Shown here: one piece after another, positions 16,572-23,991 of the stretch
Layout of the letters: each line of letters begins with the position of its first letter
How positions within the stretch are numbered: position 1 is the first letter of the stretch
From: Trichomonas tenax
Taxonomy: Eukaryota; Parabasalia; Trichomonadida; Trichomonadidae
Direction: 5' to 3'
Assembly (NCBI GenBank): GCA_023091735.1
Contig: JALKBU010000805.1
Span: 1 to 23,991 of the forward strand
DNA length: 23,991 nt
Program-made: the position numbers and the translations under genes
Notes under the pieces: model-generated
Seen by the model: only the letters and a program-made list of their open reading frames with translations
Database searches by the model: none
What the model was told of the DNA's origin: nothing

Positions 16572-17710
16572 AGAAATTGTCACTAAAAATTTTTTAATTT
16601 ATAGAGAGAAAAAAATTTACGAAGTTCGTGTCATCGACTTTCAGCTATAAATAACTCTCAGATTCCGACAAGAAGAGAGGCTCAGATAATATACTTTAAT
16701 GCAAATAAGACAACCCATACAAAATTACTTTAACTTTCGTTATTGCTGAGAATTTTCAAATTTATTTCGATCTTGTTTGTTTGCAATTTCCCTTCAACGG
16801 GAGTTACGCATTTGCTACAAAAATGAGGCTGTCATACCAAAACATGTAACCAAGTTTTGAAAAATTAGACAGAAAAATATCGCGTAAAAAATCATTCATT
16901 ACCGTGTCACCTGTTCAGCACATGACTGTCTGCTCTTATCTGCATGCTTTGGGATGAAACTATTTCGATTATCTAATTTAGACAACTTTTTATTCGACAG
17001 AATGATGAATGGCTTACGAAGCAACATCACTTTTCTGATATATGTATATGACACCTACGATTATTTAAAGGCTTATTAAAGTCAGAATGCTTTTTTGTTT
17101 CGAATTCCAAACCAGGAAAGCAACACATTATTGATAAGCAATGGATCAGATATACATTACGACATTAAACAATCCTTTTCTTACACTATACTTCTTATTC
17201 ATGAAATGAAATATCTTCGAATATTTTCTATGAATTTTTATATTTATCCTTTTATACTGATGTGATATAAACTAAAGGTAAAATATGTGAGAATGACTAT
17301 TTTAGAAGGTCGATTATTCTTTTCTAAAGGTCGCAAATCGAAATGAATCATGAAAATTTTCAAAAAAACAAAAAATACGTTTAGGAAAAGGCTTTAATTT
17401 GAAGAGGAGCATTATGCCAAATTGCGTATTGAATCTTTCGTAAGACAGATTTCAGAAATACTTTGGTGTTATATTATCTGTTCTTTTGCCATTATGTAGG
17501 GAAAGTTTGGAAGGCAGAAATAGGTTATTTTGATATTCAATAAATATATTAATACAAAAAACAGCTTTAGTATTTTGAAATGTAGTAAGAAGTAACAGGA
17601 ATAGAGACGTTGGATCATGTTATAAAAACAGTTCTCGTTAATTTTATCAAATATTTTGATCAAATAAAAACAAAATCAAATCTGTAATTGCCGTAAAATG
17701 AGGCATCCCT
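16572..17710. other. Intergenic, about 1.1 kb, no supported gene
   Basis: AT-rich spacer between two minus-strand genes. Short coding-like patches exist (near 17097-17180), but none has a start, a stop-defined frame and a family match. No RNA gene or long repeat seen. Confidence 0.55.
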
Positions 17711-18097
17711 TTAGAGGCCTTTTTCTTGTCTGATTTGTTTGATAATTCTTAGCAAATATGGACCTTCTTGATCAGCAACTTGTGGAAGCGCGCCTTCTAA
17801 GTCTTCGAGCTCGGTTTTTGGATCAATTTCGAGATCAAGCATTTGTTTTGTATGATCGAGATTGCAATACTTGAGAAAATCGTAAACCATGGCCAAAAGA
17901 ATTGGATCTTCCTCTTTTTCGAGCTTTACTGGTGCTATTTCTTTTGTATTGGCGATTTTCTTATCATTTGCAAGATTTCTTGCTGTATTAAGTGTCTCCA
18001 AACGAAGCTGGTTCCTTATTTGTGCAAGAAAACCATATTTTTCTAGTTCGTCGTTGATGGCTTGTTTGAGTGCCGCTTCTTTGTCGATCTCAGACAT
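17711..18097 (-). CDS. FOP/CEP20-like centrosomal LisH protein
   Basis: 128 residues from ATG 18097. The N-terminal LKQAINDELEKYGFLAQIRN + QLRLETLNTARN matches the TOF-type helix pair that opens FGFR1OP (FOP) and FOPNL/CEP20. A LisH-like dimerisation motif follows (DPILLAMVYDFLKYCNLDHT + KQMLDLE), and the protein ends in a short tail. Small size fits CEP20 better than FOP or OFD1. In animals these proteins sit at centrioles and basal bodies and are needed for cilium formation, so a basal-body role in a flagellate is reasonable (inference). The ATG is only 45 bp downstream of the 3' end of a tRNA gene on the same strand, leaving little room for a separate promoter. The stop is TAAA. Confidence 0.75.
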   Translation of the reverse strand: MSEIDKEAALKQAINDELEKYGFLAQIRNQLRLETLNTARNLANDKKIANTKEIAPVKLEKEEDPILLAMVYDFLKYCNLDHTKQMLDLEIDPKTELEDLEGALPQVADQEGPYLLRIIKQIRQEKGL

Positions 18098-18127
18098 TTT
18101 TTATTATTTCTAAACGAACTCAACAAT

Positions 18128-18139
18128 AAAAAAGAAAAA
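18128..18139 (-). terminator. Pol III T-run terminator of tRNA-Gln
   Basis: Read on the minus strand, T5-C-T6 begins a few bases after the tRNA 3' end (plus-strand AAAAAAGAAAAA). This is a normal RNA polymerase III terminator. Confidence 0.7.
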
Positions 18140-18142
18140 TTT

Positions 18143-18214
18143 TGGTTCCACCAGGAATCGAACCTGGATTTAGGGATTCAGAGTCCCCAGTGATAGCCAT
18201 TACACTATAGAACC
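18143..18214 (-). tRNA. tRNA-Gln (anticodon CUG)
   Basis: 72-nt cloverleaf. The acceptor GGTTCTA pairs with TGGAACC (one G-U) and the discriminator is A. The D arm includes the A-box-like GTGTAATGGC. The anticodon stem GGGGA/TCCCT closes loop CTCTGAA, giving anticodon CTG. The T arm CCAGG-TTCGATT-CCTGG carries the B box. No intron and no encoded CCA. It resembles eukaryotic tRNA-Gln closely. It decodes CAG. Confidence 0.95.
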
Positions 18215-18701
18215 TTGACACTTATTTTCTTTTTTACTAATATAATACTATTATATCAAGTTGTTACTATGACTAATGCATGTTTTAGATACAACCATTC
18301 AGAGGACAACGGTGTGTTTAATAGAATTCCAAAAGCTCAATGCACATTTTGATATTAATCAATATCTAAAATTAGAACATAAAATTAAAATTAAATACAT
18401 AGTGCCCCTCAAATATAATATTTATGTAATGCATTTTTGGTTCAGTCGAGATATTTTTTTTCTCATTTTCTTCAATTATTCTTGATCAATTACCTATAGC
18501 TTATGCTATCATATGCCATCAAAGATGGCCCTCACATTTTATAATTTAATTTTGAATAAATCAAAATCTCAAGAAATCGAATTTTGATGAATAAAACATT
18601 CTTAGAGGAGGATACTCGCGTTATTTCATAAATCATTTTGGTTACACAATCATTTGAGGGGGAACCATCCCCTGCAATAAGCCCGACCACGTAAAGTTTA
18701 T
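18215..18701. other. Intergenic spacer between tRNA-Gln and uS13
   Basis: AT-rich. A minus-strand open frame (about 18532-18780) contains KLYVVGLIAGDGSPSND, but it overlaps the uS13 start and promoter box and has no supporting start context, so it is not called. No TTTACATGTCA array is seen here, unlike the other ribosomal genes in the window. Confidence 0.5.
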
Positions 18702-18718
18702 GGTTTGGCCTTTTTTTA
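18702..18718 (+). promoter_or_regulatory. GGTTTGGCC-T7 box abutting the uS13 start codon
   Basis: GGTTTGGCCTTTTTTTA immediately before ATG 18719. Its first 14 bases are identical to the eL24 box at 6934-6947. Confidence 0.5.
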
Positions 18719-19186
18719 ATGCCAATCGAAGTCACCGATCCAGCTGCCTTCCGTGATATGGTCCGTATGCTTTCTACCAACGTCGACGGCCGCCGCCCAC
18801 TCTACCTCGCCCTCACAAACATCCCTGGCATTGGCCGCAGATTCGCTCATGCTGTCGTTCGCCGTTCTGGCCTCGACCCACTCCGCCGCGCTGGTACACT
18901 CACACCAAAAGAGGAGGAGCTCATCGTCTCCATCATCCAGAACCCAACAGAGCACGGCATCCCAAGATGGATGCTCAACCGCCGCTTCGACCGCGCTACA
19001 GGTCAGGACACTCACTGGGTTGCTACAGACCTCGGTGCTAACCTCCGTTCTGAAATCGAGCGTATGAAGAAGATGAGAATGAAACGTGGTATCCGCCACG
19101 GTCTCGGCCTTAAGGTTCGTGGTCAGTCCACAAAGTCAACAGGCCGTAAGGGTGGTGCACTTGGTGTTGAGCGCAAGAAAGATTAA
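18719..19186 (+). CDS. RPS18: Small-subunit ribosomal protein uS13
   Basis: 155 residues from ATG 18719, close to the usual cytosolic length. Diagnostic pieces include LYLALTNIPGIGRRFAHAVV (helix-hairpin-helix), IPRWMLNRRFDRATG, the DLGANLRSEIERMKKMR helix, and RGIRHGLGLKVRGQSTKSTG with the basic tail. It sits in the head of the 40S subunit, contacting the 60S subunit and P-site tRNA. C-rich codon use suggests high expression. A GGCC-T box directly precedes the start. The stop is TAAA. Confidence 0.96.
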   Translation: MPIEVTDPAAFRDMVRMLSTNVDGRRPLYLALTNIPGIGRRFAHAVVRRSGLDPLRRAGTLTPKEEELIVSIIQNPTEHGIPRWMLNRRFDRATGQDTHWVATDLGANLRSEIERMKKMRMKRGIRHGLGLKVRGQSTKSTGRKGGALGVERKKD

Positions 19187-19298
19187 ATCTGCATAAAAAT
19201 TTTATTTTTAAGTTTCGAAATCAAAATCATTCAGTTTTGATTCTACACCTCTTACTTCTTCATTCTTTCATTTTATGTTTTATATTTTGATTTCATAT
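19187..19298. other. uS13 3' flank
   Basis: Short T-rich spacer after the uS13 stop. TAAATC at the stop supplies the likely TAAA poly(A) signal. Nothing else seen. Confidence 0.5.
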
Positions 19299-19491
19299 TT
19301 TACATGTCAAAATATATAATTTACAAATCAAATTGATTTTCTGAAAATTACATGACAGTTTTATTATTAATTGAATATTTTACATGTCAATTTTAGAATT
19401 AATAACATTTACAACATTTACAACACAGTTTTCAATATTCAATATAATTTTACAAGTCATATTATACATATTTTTTGTCATTTACACGACA
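19299..19491 (+). promoter_or_regulatory. Array of TTTACATGTCA-type elements upstream of the 19522 gene
   Basis: Clear copies: TTTACATGTCA 19299-19309, TTTACAAATCA 19320-19330, ATTACATGACA 19347-19357, TTTACATGTCA 19379-19389, TTTACAAGTCA 19449-19459, TTTTTTGTCA 19471-19480 and TTTACACGACA 19481-19491. The last ends 30 bp before ATG 19522. A further TGACA lies at 19507-19511. An initiator-like TCATA occurs at 19516-19520. Confidence 0.5.
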
Positions 19492-19521
19492 GAACCGATA
19501 TCATTTTGACATATTTCATAT

Positions 19522-20001
19522 ATGGATCAAACGCAACCCCCCTCTTCGAGCAGTCAACCAAATGTCAAAGAGGTTGTTGAAGAGTCGACGGTTGATTACA
19601 ATTCCATAATTTATCTCAAACAGGTTAAAGAAGCTTCGAAAATTCAAGCAAGATTAAATTATTTAGAAGGATATTTGACAGAAATGCTCACCCGCGAGAC
19701 ACAGCTCTACAACAAACTCAGCGAAGCAGAGGGCACAAATAGATGGAAATTGGAAACTGAAGAAAGAATCAATATTATTCACTATAAATACCAATTGTCA
19801 GGACAGCAAGAATCTGCAATTCCAGAGGTTTTGATACCAGTTGAGCCAATAATCAGCGATCTTCAGCGTTGCAAAAACGAGATATTGGCGATAGAACAAG
19901 AACAGAACGAACTCCGCGAAAAACTCAGAAAGGCATTGCCTAGCGTCAGGCCGCCAATAAAATCCGACAAATCAAAAGGTAGAACTCCGCAAAAGAAATA
20001 A
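19522..20001 (+). CDS. Small coiled-coil protein, unknown
   Basis: 159 residues from ATG 19522. Residues 1-22 are Ser/Pro/Gln-rich and probably disordered. About 30-70 (IIYLKQVKEASKIQARLNYL onward) and about 105-140 (LQRCKNEILAIEQEQNELRE) form two helical coiled-coil segments separated by a Pro-containing loop (IPEVLIPVEPI). The tail is basic (KSDKSKGRTPQKK). No catalytic motif or membrane segment. Size and pattern suit a small cytoskeletal adaptor or prefoldin-like protein, but I do not recognise the family. It shares the TTTACATGTCA upstream elements with two ribosomal genes and the CFAP100-like gene, so co-regulation is possible. Confidence 0.75.
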   Translation: MDQTQPPSSSSQPNVKEVVEESTVDYNSIIYLKQVKEASKIQARLNYLEGYLTEMLTRETQLYNKLSEAEGTNRWKLETEERINIIHYKYQLSGQQESAIPEVLIPVEPIISDLQRCKNEILAIEQEQNELREKLRKALPSVRPPIKSDKSKGRTPQKK

Positions 20002-20207
20002 TTTTCATTATATTTTTCTGCTTTTGTTGTTAGTTTGAGTAATATTTCATTCTTGTTTATGTAAATGCTTCATACATTGTATATTTTCTGTTCATAAAAT
20101 AATATATATTTCAAATAAAAAAATCTCAATGAAATTGTTGTGAATTCGCTATGGTATGAAAGAATAAGTTAAAGAAATGATTTTTAAAAGGTTTTACAAA
20201 ATTATAT
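20002..20207. other. Convergent 3' spacer
   Basis: 206 bp between convergent genes 19522 (+) and 20208 (-). AT-rich, nothing supported. Confidence 0.5.
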
Positions 20208-21863
20208 TCATTGGACTGTTGCACAGAAGTATTCTGTGTTCTGGATTCCGTTGAGAACCTGAGTTACAACATCAGGATCTTCATCTATGTCATCCGCATC
20301 GAGAATGGAGAGGAATCTGAGGACTTCCTCGCGGACGTCTTCTCTTCGAGAGATGTCTGCGACTGTTCGAATCTTCGTGAACGCCTTTCCTGGGCTCTTC
20401 TCATTCATCAACGTGATGTTGTTGCAGAGTTTCGTGTAGACGGAGACGTACGCGGGGCATCCGAGGCAGACACTTCCGTTGATAGTGAAAACAGGATCTT
20501 CGAGTTGGATCTTCAGTTTCGGAGCCTCTTCGACGATTCTGAGGGTCGATATGTTGATGTAGTCGGCGGTGAAGTACTTGTAGAACTCGTCGTCTGAATG
20601 TGATGCGACAATGAACGGCATTGACTGAAGTGATTCGCAGATTGCTTCTGGGATCGAAACTGGTCCTTCTATCTCCGAGAACTGCTCAGATGAGAGAAGA
20701 GCAGCTGCGCAGTGCTCGAAGTGATCATAAATAGCGACGGCTGTCTGGAATCCGAAAATAATTGCAATTTCGTTAGGGAAATTCATGCAGATGTTGACAT
20801 AATCCTTCAGACCTGTTGGAGTGTTCCAGATCTTGTGGATCTTTGAGCCTAAGGCTGTAAGATTCGTGCGCAATATCGAATCATTTGGAGAAATCTGTGG
20901 TGGGAATGTTGGAAGCGAAACACTCAAAAGTGACAAGAACCACTGCTGAAGCAATGGAATATATGGTGCGAAATCGGGTCTCTGGATTTTAAGAGCGCGC
21001 ATTGTTTGAATAACCATGAAAGTTAAAATCTTGTTGAAATCTGTAATTTCTAATTCATGCTGCAAGAAGTTGATGGGAACAAGAAGGTATTTCTGAAGGT
21101 CGTAAGAAATTTGTGCTTTTAAGAAGAAAATCGTTGCTGCCATTGAGAGAGCTGTTGTTTTTCCTGACTGCATTGGTCCTGTGAATGCGAATTTGAAGTC
21201 TTCTGGCTTGAATCCTTTAACTTTTTCGAGAATATAATTAAACATAATCGAAGAATTTGGATCATCGTGAATATCTGTTGTTGGTGAAATGAGCTCAGCG
21301 ACAAGAGAGTCCTGGAAGAGATAGGACTGTCTTTCATTGAGCAATTTCGTTAGCGTTTCAGATTCGGGCAACTGCGCCTTCGCCTGCTCAGACATCGACG
21401 CGTACACAGCGAGGAGCGAGTCAATAATGTTCTCGCGCACAGTGTTTGGCGATGCGGCAATCGCTTGATGCTCTGCGATGTTTTGAGCGTGCGGCTTCGT
21501 TCTCGCTTCTTGTTCTACGAGAGGGAGGACAATAACAGGCTTTGAGGGCCCAGAAGCACGAATTTTGTATAATGGCTGGGTTGATTCGTCAACTGGAAGC
21601 TTTGCGCAAGAAACATAAATTATTTGGTCATCCGTGATATTTTTCATTGATGTAATACGATTCATGTTTTGATCGAGCAATTGTGTTGGTTTTCTCTTCA
21701 AATCTAAGGCCTCTCTCGCGAGGACCATGAAATCGTCAATTTTAGACGTGTACTTGCATAATACGGCCGTTTCTTCGGGAAAGTCGAGCTTGCAGACTTT
21801 GACCTTCCTGACATGGGCAGACGTTGGGCTCCGTGGTGAACGAATGCGCGGCGATTGAAACAT
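20208..21863 (-). CDS. P-loop NTPase with beta-grasp-like N-terminus, unknown
   Basis: 551 residues from ATG 21863; the upstream in-frame codon at 21884 is GTG and is not used. Residues 1-15 are a basic Ser-Pro segment (SPRIRSPRSPTS). About 15-90 look like a ubiquitin/RBD or doublecortin-like beta-grasp fold (VKVCKLDFPEETAVLCKYTS, then DQIIYVSCAK). A helical region follows. FTGPMQSGKTTALSMAATIF contains Walker A GPMQSGKT at about 229-236. AVAIYDHFEH (about 376-384) after the hydrophobic IAIIFGF could supply Walker B acidic residues. The rest is mostly helical. The P-loop plus helical arrangement recalls STAND/AAA-like or NTPase-switch proteins, but no known family is certain. The stop is TGA. 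Its upstream region (22015-22170) has several TGACA/TGTCA sites. Confidence 0.7.
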   Translation of the reverse strand: MFQSPRIRSPRSPTSAHVRKVKVCKLDFPEETAVLCKYTSKIDDFMVLAREALDLKRKPTQLLDQNMNRITSMKNITDDQIIYVSCAKLPVDESTQPLYKIRASGPSKPVIVLPLVEQEARTKPHAQNIAEHQAIAASPNTVRENIIDSLLAVYASMSEQAKAQLPESETLTKLLNERQSYLFQDSLVAELISPTTDIHDDPNSSIMFNYILEKVKGFKPEDFKFAFTGPMQSGKTTALSMAATIFFLKAQISYDLQKYLLVPINFLQHELEITDFNKILTFMVIQTMRALKIQRPDFAPYIPLLQQWFLSLLSVSLPTFPPQISPNDSILRTNLTALGSKIHKIWNTPTGLKDYVNICMNFPNEIAIIFGFQTAVAIYDHFEHCAAALLSSEQFSEIEGPVSIPEAICESLQSMPFIVASHSDDEFYKYFTADYINISTLRIVEEAPKLKIQLEDPVFTINGSVCLGCPAYVSVYTKLCNNITLMNEKSPGKAFTKIRTVADISRREDVREEVLRFLSILDADDIDEDPDVVTQVLNGIQNTEYFCATVQ

Positions 21864-22474
21864 TTCTTTATATTTAAACGTCACTTTTCATATTTTTTAA
21901 TTTACGACCGTTTACATTTTTTATTTTTAATATGATTTTGATGTTTTTAGACTTTAGAATTCATATGAAACATGTTTTGAATATTAATCTTGTTTATTGA
22001 TAAACGAAATTGATTTTTGACATCTGGCAAATATGTGTCAAAAATTTTTATCTAGTATTTAACATATACTTTTAATGGAATATCTATGGTTTGATTATCA
22101 AATATAAAAATATGACAATATGTCAAATTTATGAAAGATACTAAATCGAGTTATCTTGGATAAATGTCATAATGTGTTATCTCTTGTTTACTGTATTTTC
22201 AATTCCTGAATGGATTAAAGGAAATTGAAGAGTATATTTTTCGAATTGACCCTTTTCTATATCAATACAATGATGCCTGAGGTCAACTTTGGGAGTGCTA
22301 CAATATAACAAAACATATTGAAAATTATATTTCAAAAATGTAATTTTACACAAAAGAAAAGAATATTTCTATATAACATTGATTGCTATAATCCTATCTT
22401 GATTGTTTTGTGTCATATTATATAGTTTTGAAAATATGAGATAATTAATTACTCAACTCCAGAATAAATATGCT
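21864..22474. other. Intergenic spacer with scattered TGACA/TGTCA sites
   Basis: AT-rich. TGACA or TGTCA cores occur at about 22017, 22037, 22112, 22120, 22166 and 22411. ATGACAATATGTCA near 22111-22124 is an inverted pair. It could serve the 20208-21863 gene. No ORF supported. Confidence 0.4.
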
Positions 22475-23104
22475 TTAGTGGGTTGGGATTGGGCCACGGC
22501 GGTAGACACGGCGAACGTGGTTGCCGCAGTCAACGATGGCGTGGTTAGCCTGGAGCTCCTTGAACTGTTCGAATGTGTATGGTGTGAAGCCGACCTTGTT
22601 GGAGATGACAACACGGGTGTGGCCTGGGAACTTGTAGGAGGCACGGCGGAGAGCCTCGAGAGCGTGCTTAAGGCCAGCTGGTGTTGTACGGATTGTCATG
22701 ATCTGAGCGTTGTAGTTAACACGAGCGACGAGGCCTTCTGGCTTACCGAAAGCGTGTCTCATACCTGTCTGAAGTCTATCGGCACCAGCTGTGGAAAGCA
22801 TCTTGTTGATACGAAGAACGTGGAATGGGTGGAGGTTAATTCTGATGTGGTAGCCATCCTTGCCCATTGTCTTCATCATGTAACGGTTGGAGCTGACACG
22901 AGAGGCTTCGAGGGCTTCAGAGGAGACGCACTCGTGCTCGAGGAGGATGAGGCGTGCACAGATTGGGAGATCCTTAGCGTGGGCTGCCTTGACGCCTGTT
23001 TCGTATCTCATGATACGTGGATCTGGGACACCACGGCAGAAGCGGGACTTTGGATATGGCTTGTTTCCGATGTAACGGTAGCAGCGAGCTGGACGACGAC
23101 CCAT
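22475..23104 (-). CDS. RPL10: Large-subunit ribosomal protein uL16
   Basis: 209 residues from ATG 23104. The start [20 protein letters not shown] and [10 protein letters not shown] are the canonical L10/QM opening. [17 protein letters not shown], the [12 protein letters not shown] loop near the peptidyl-transferase centre, and [20 protein letters not shown] are all present. Length is close to other eukaryotic uL16. It joins the 60S subunit late in maturation and organises the tRNA corridor. C-rich codons suggest high expression. A TGGCC-plus-T box abuts the start and a TTTACATGTCA array lies just upstream. The stop is TAAA. Confidence 0.97.
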   Translation of the reverse strand: MGRRPARCYRYIGNKPYPKSRFCRGVPDPRIMRYETGVKAAHAKDLPICARLILLEHECVSSEALEASRVSSNRYMMKTMGKDGYHIRINLHPFHVLRINKMLSTAGADRLQTGMRHAFGKPEGLVARVNYNAQIMTIRTTPAGLKHALEALRRASYKFPGHTRVVISNKVGFTPYTFEQFKELQANHAIVDCGNHVRRVYRRGPIPTH

Positions 23105-23123
23105 TGCAAAAAAGGACGGCCAG
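23105..23123 (-). promoter_or_regulatory. TGGCC plus T-run box abutting the uL16 start codon
   Basis: On the minus strand, CTGGCCGTCCTTTTTTGCA immediately precedes the ATG. It is a looser version of the GGTTTGGCCTTTTT box at eL24 and uS13: TGGCC, then a pyrimidine run, then the ATG after three bases. Confidence 0.4.
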
Positions 23124-23148
23124 ACGATAAAAGTGACTTTTTACTTTT

Positions 23149-23216
23149 TGTCATAATTTACATGTCAAAATGGAACAATAATTTACAAGTCAGATGTCAT
23201 ACTGCTTTACATGTCA
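23149..23216 (+). promoter_or_regulatory. TTTACATGTCA array upstream of uL16
   Basis: TTTACATGTCA at 23157-23167, TTTACAAGTCA at 23182-23192, TTTACATGTCA at 23206-23216, plus TTTGTCA near 23147-23153 and TGTCA near 23195. Spacing of the full elements is 25 and 24 bp. They are on the strand opposite the gene, so the element may work in both orientations. Confidence 0.5.
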
Positions 23217-23456
23217 AAATATCATATTAATAAATGCTTTGATATTATAACAATAGAATAGTGTTTTCAAAATTTGATGTATTAATATATAATCTATACC
23301 ATGAATTATATTTAAGGAAGTAGGATTAAATTATCATCATAGAAAATCAGAATATTTTTTGTTTGTTTCAGATATCGAATTTGGGTTCAATATACAAAGA
23401 ATTTATTTTAGAAAAGAATTTAACATGATATAATTTGAAGAAAATTGCTCATTAAG
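23217..23456. other. Intergenic spacer
   Basis: AT-rich. Nothing supported. Confidence 0.5.
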
Positions 23457-23702
23457 TTAGTTTTCCTTCAAGTTTGGTTGAGTTTTCATTGGTTTCCAAA
23501 TTGCGAAAATCATTAATCCCAAAACAGATGCACTCAAAAATCCAATTAAAAAGCCGATTGAAATAGCTGTGCCTGTGATTAGTTGAGCTTGAGAGCTATC
23601 AGAAGGATCAACATCTTCTTTGAACAGAAAGGGTAGTCTTTAAGTTAGTAATAAGATGTTCGCACCATCCACGACTACGCCGTGTCTGCTGCTAACATCT
23701 TT
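23457..23702 (-). pseudogene. C-terminal fragment of a single-pass membrane protein with in-frame TAA
   Basis: A minus-strand frame of 82 codons ends at TAA 23457-23459. Part 1 reads KDVSSRHGVVVDGANILLLT, then TAA at 23640-23642. Part 2 reads RLPFLFKEDVDPSDSSQAQL, then a clear transmembrane helix (GTAISIGFLIGFLSASVLGL + MIFAIW) and a short basic tail ending KTQPNLKEN. This is the layout of the C-terminus of a type I surface protein: ectodomain end, TM helix, short cytosolic tail. No family recognised. Another stop (23703-23705) limits it upstream, so it is a broken relic. Confidence 0.45.
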
Positions 23703-23875
23703 TTAAGTAATTACTGAAAACACAAATTATAAAAACAATAATTTATTAATACTAATATTTACGACAGAGTTAGTTTTAGAAGTTAGGTCCCCCCATATAG
23801 AAATTAAAATTTTGAAATTGCTTACAAAATTAACCTTAAAATTAATTTTGAAACTAATGACTTTACACACACACA
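23703..23875. other. AT-rich spacer with short (CA)n run
   Basis: No gene. Ends with ACACACACACA at about 23865-23874. Confidence 0.5.
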
Positions 23876-23942
23876 AATGAGCCCATCCCGCTGAGCAAGC
23901 TCAGCTTCGGGCTAGGATAAATGAGCCCGACCCAAGGGTCGG
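23876..23942. repeat. Two adjacent GC-rich palindromic units
   Basis: AAATGAGCCC occurs at 23876-23885 and 23919-23928, each followed by a palindrome. The first is GCTGAGC-AA-GCTCAGC (23890-23905), flanked by CCCG and CGGG. The second is CCGACCC-AA-GGGTCGG (23927-23942). They stand out sharply from the AT-rich surroundings. Confidence 0.6.
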
Positions 23943-23991
23943 TCTTATTCTTCTTAACCTGATTATATAACGGTTTTTATCATTTGTGGAT

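Noticed and set aside
17097..17240. Coding-like patch and TTTCGAATTCC resembling a tRNA T-loop
   Set aside because: No cloverleaf can be drawn and no defined gene frame.
18532..18780. Minus-strand frame with KLYVVGLIAGDGSPSND
   Set aside because: Overlaps the uS13 start and its promoter box; the first part is the shadow of uS13. Possibly a small relic, but not supportable.
22478..23230. 250-codon plus-strand frame opposite uL16
   Set aside because: Shadow of the highly biased uL16 coding strand; no family features.

Overview
The window looks like nuclear DNA of a flagellated parabasalid protist, most likely a trichomonad close to Tritrichomonas. The evidence is: very AT-rich intergenic DNA; compact, apparently intronless genes on both strands; eukaryotic cytosolic ribosomal proteins; an iron superoxide dismutase; axoneme and basal-body proteins; TCAYTT initiator-like sites 10-12 nt before several ATGs; and stop codons embedded in TAAA, the trichomonad-type poly(A) signal. 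The assignment comes from gene content and signals, not from a database search.

Layout, left to right. 1-240 is low-complexity C-rich then poly-T DNA. 772-1659 (-) is a BTB-like/small-GTPase fusion. 2188-3253 (-) is a CFAP100-like axonemal coiled-coil protein whose N-terminal 53 codons are in another frame. 3677-4117 (+) is a single-bromodomain gene broken by one TGA. 4431-4717 holds two small related gene relics. 4811-6223 (+) is a decayed membrane protein with a Pro/Gln/Tyr-rich tail, interrupted by TGA and TAG. 6951-7292 (+) is ribosomal protein eL24. 7401-10802 (-) is a long GAF/cyclic-nucleotide phosphodiesterase with altered active-site residues. 10.8-13.9 kb is gene-poor and repeat-rich: decayed 30-bp (10-residue) repeats, an 88-bp direct repeat flanking about 1.35 kb, a 28-bp-arm hairpin and ORF remnants. 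13905-14474 (-) is Fe-SOD. 15630-16571 (-) is a coiled-coil protein. 17711-18097 (-) is a FOP/CEP20-like LisH protein, with tRNA-Gln(CUG) just upstream. 18719-19186 (+) is uS13. 19522-20001 (+) is a small coiled-coil protein. 20208-21863 (-) is a P-loop protein with a beta-grasp-like N-terminus. 22475-23104 (-) is uL16. The right edge has a broken membrane-protein C-terminus and GC-rich palindromes.

The best candidates for undescribed biology are regulatory. (1) Arrays of TTTACWTGTCA / TTTGTCA elements, spaced about 18-25 bp, lie upstream of eL24, uL16, the CFAP100-like gene and the 19522 coiled-coil gene. At eL24 they form 36-bp repeat units. (2) A GGTTTGGCCTTTTT box abuts the ATG of eL24 and uS13, with a related TGGCC-plus-T box at uL16. 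It would give a very short TOP-like leader and contrasts with the TCAYTT initiators at the bromodomain, BTB-GTPase, PDE and SOD genes. (3) A possible mobile or repetitive element at 11897-13425. Several otherwise coherent reading frames carry single stops or shifts, which I read mainly as pseudogene decay or assembly indels.

Many start sites were moved from non-ATG codons to the first plausible ATG, because GTG and TTG starts are not expected in this lineage.
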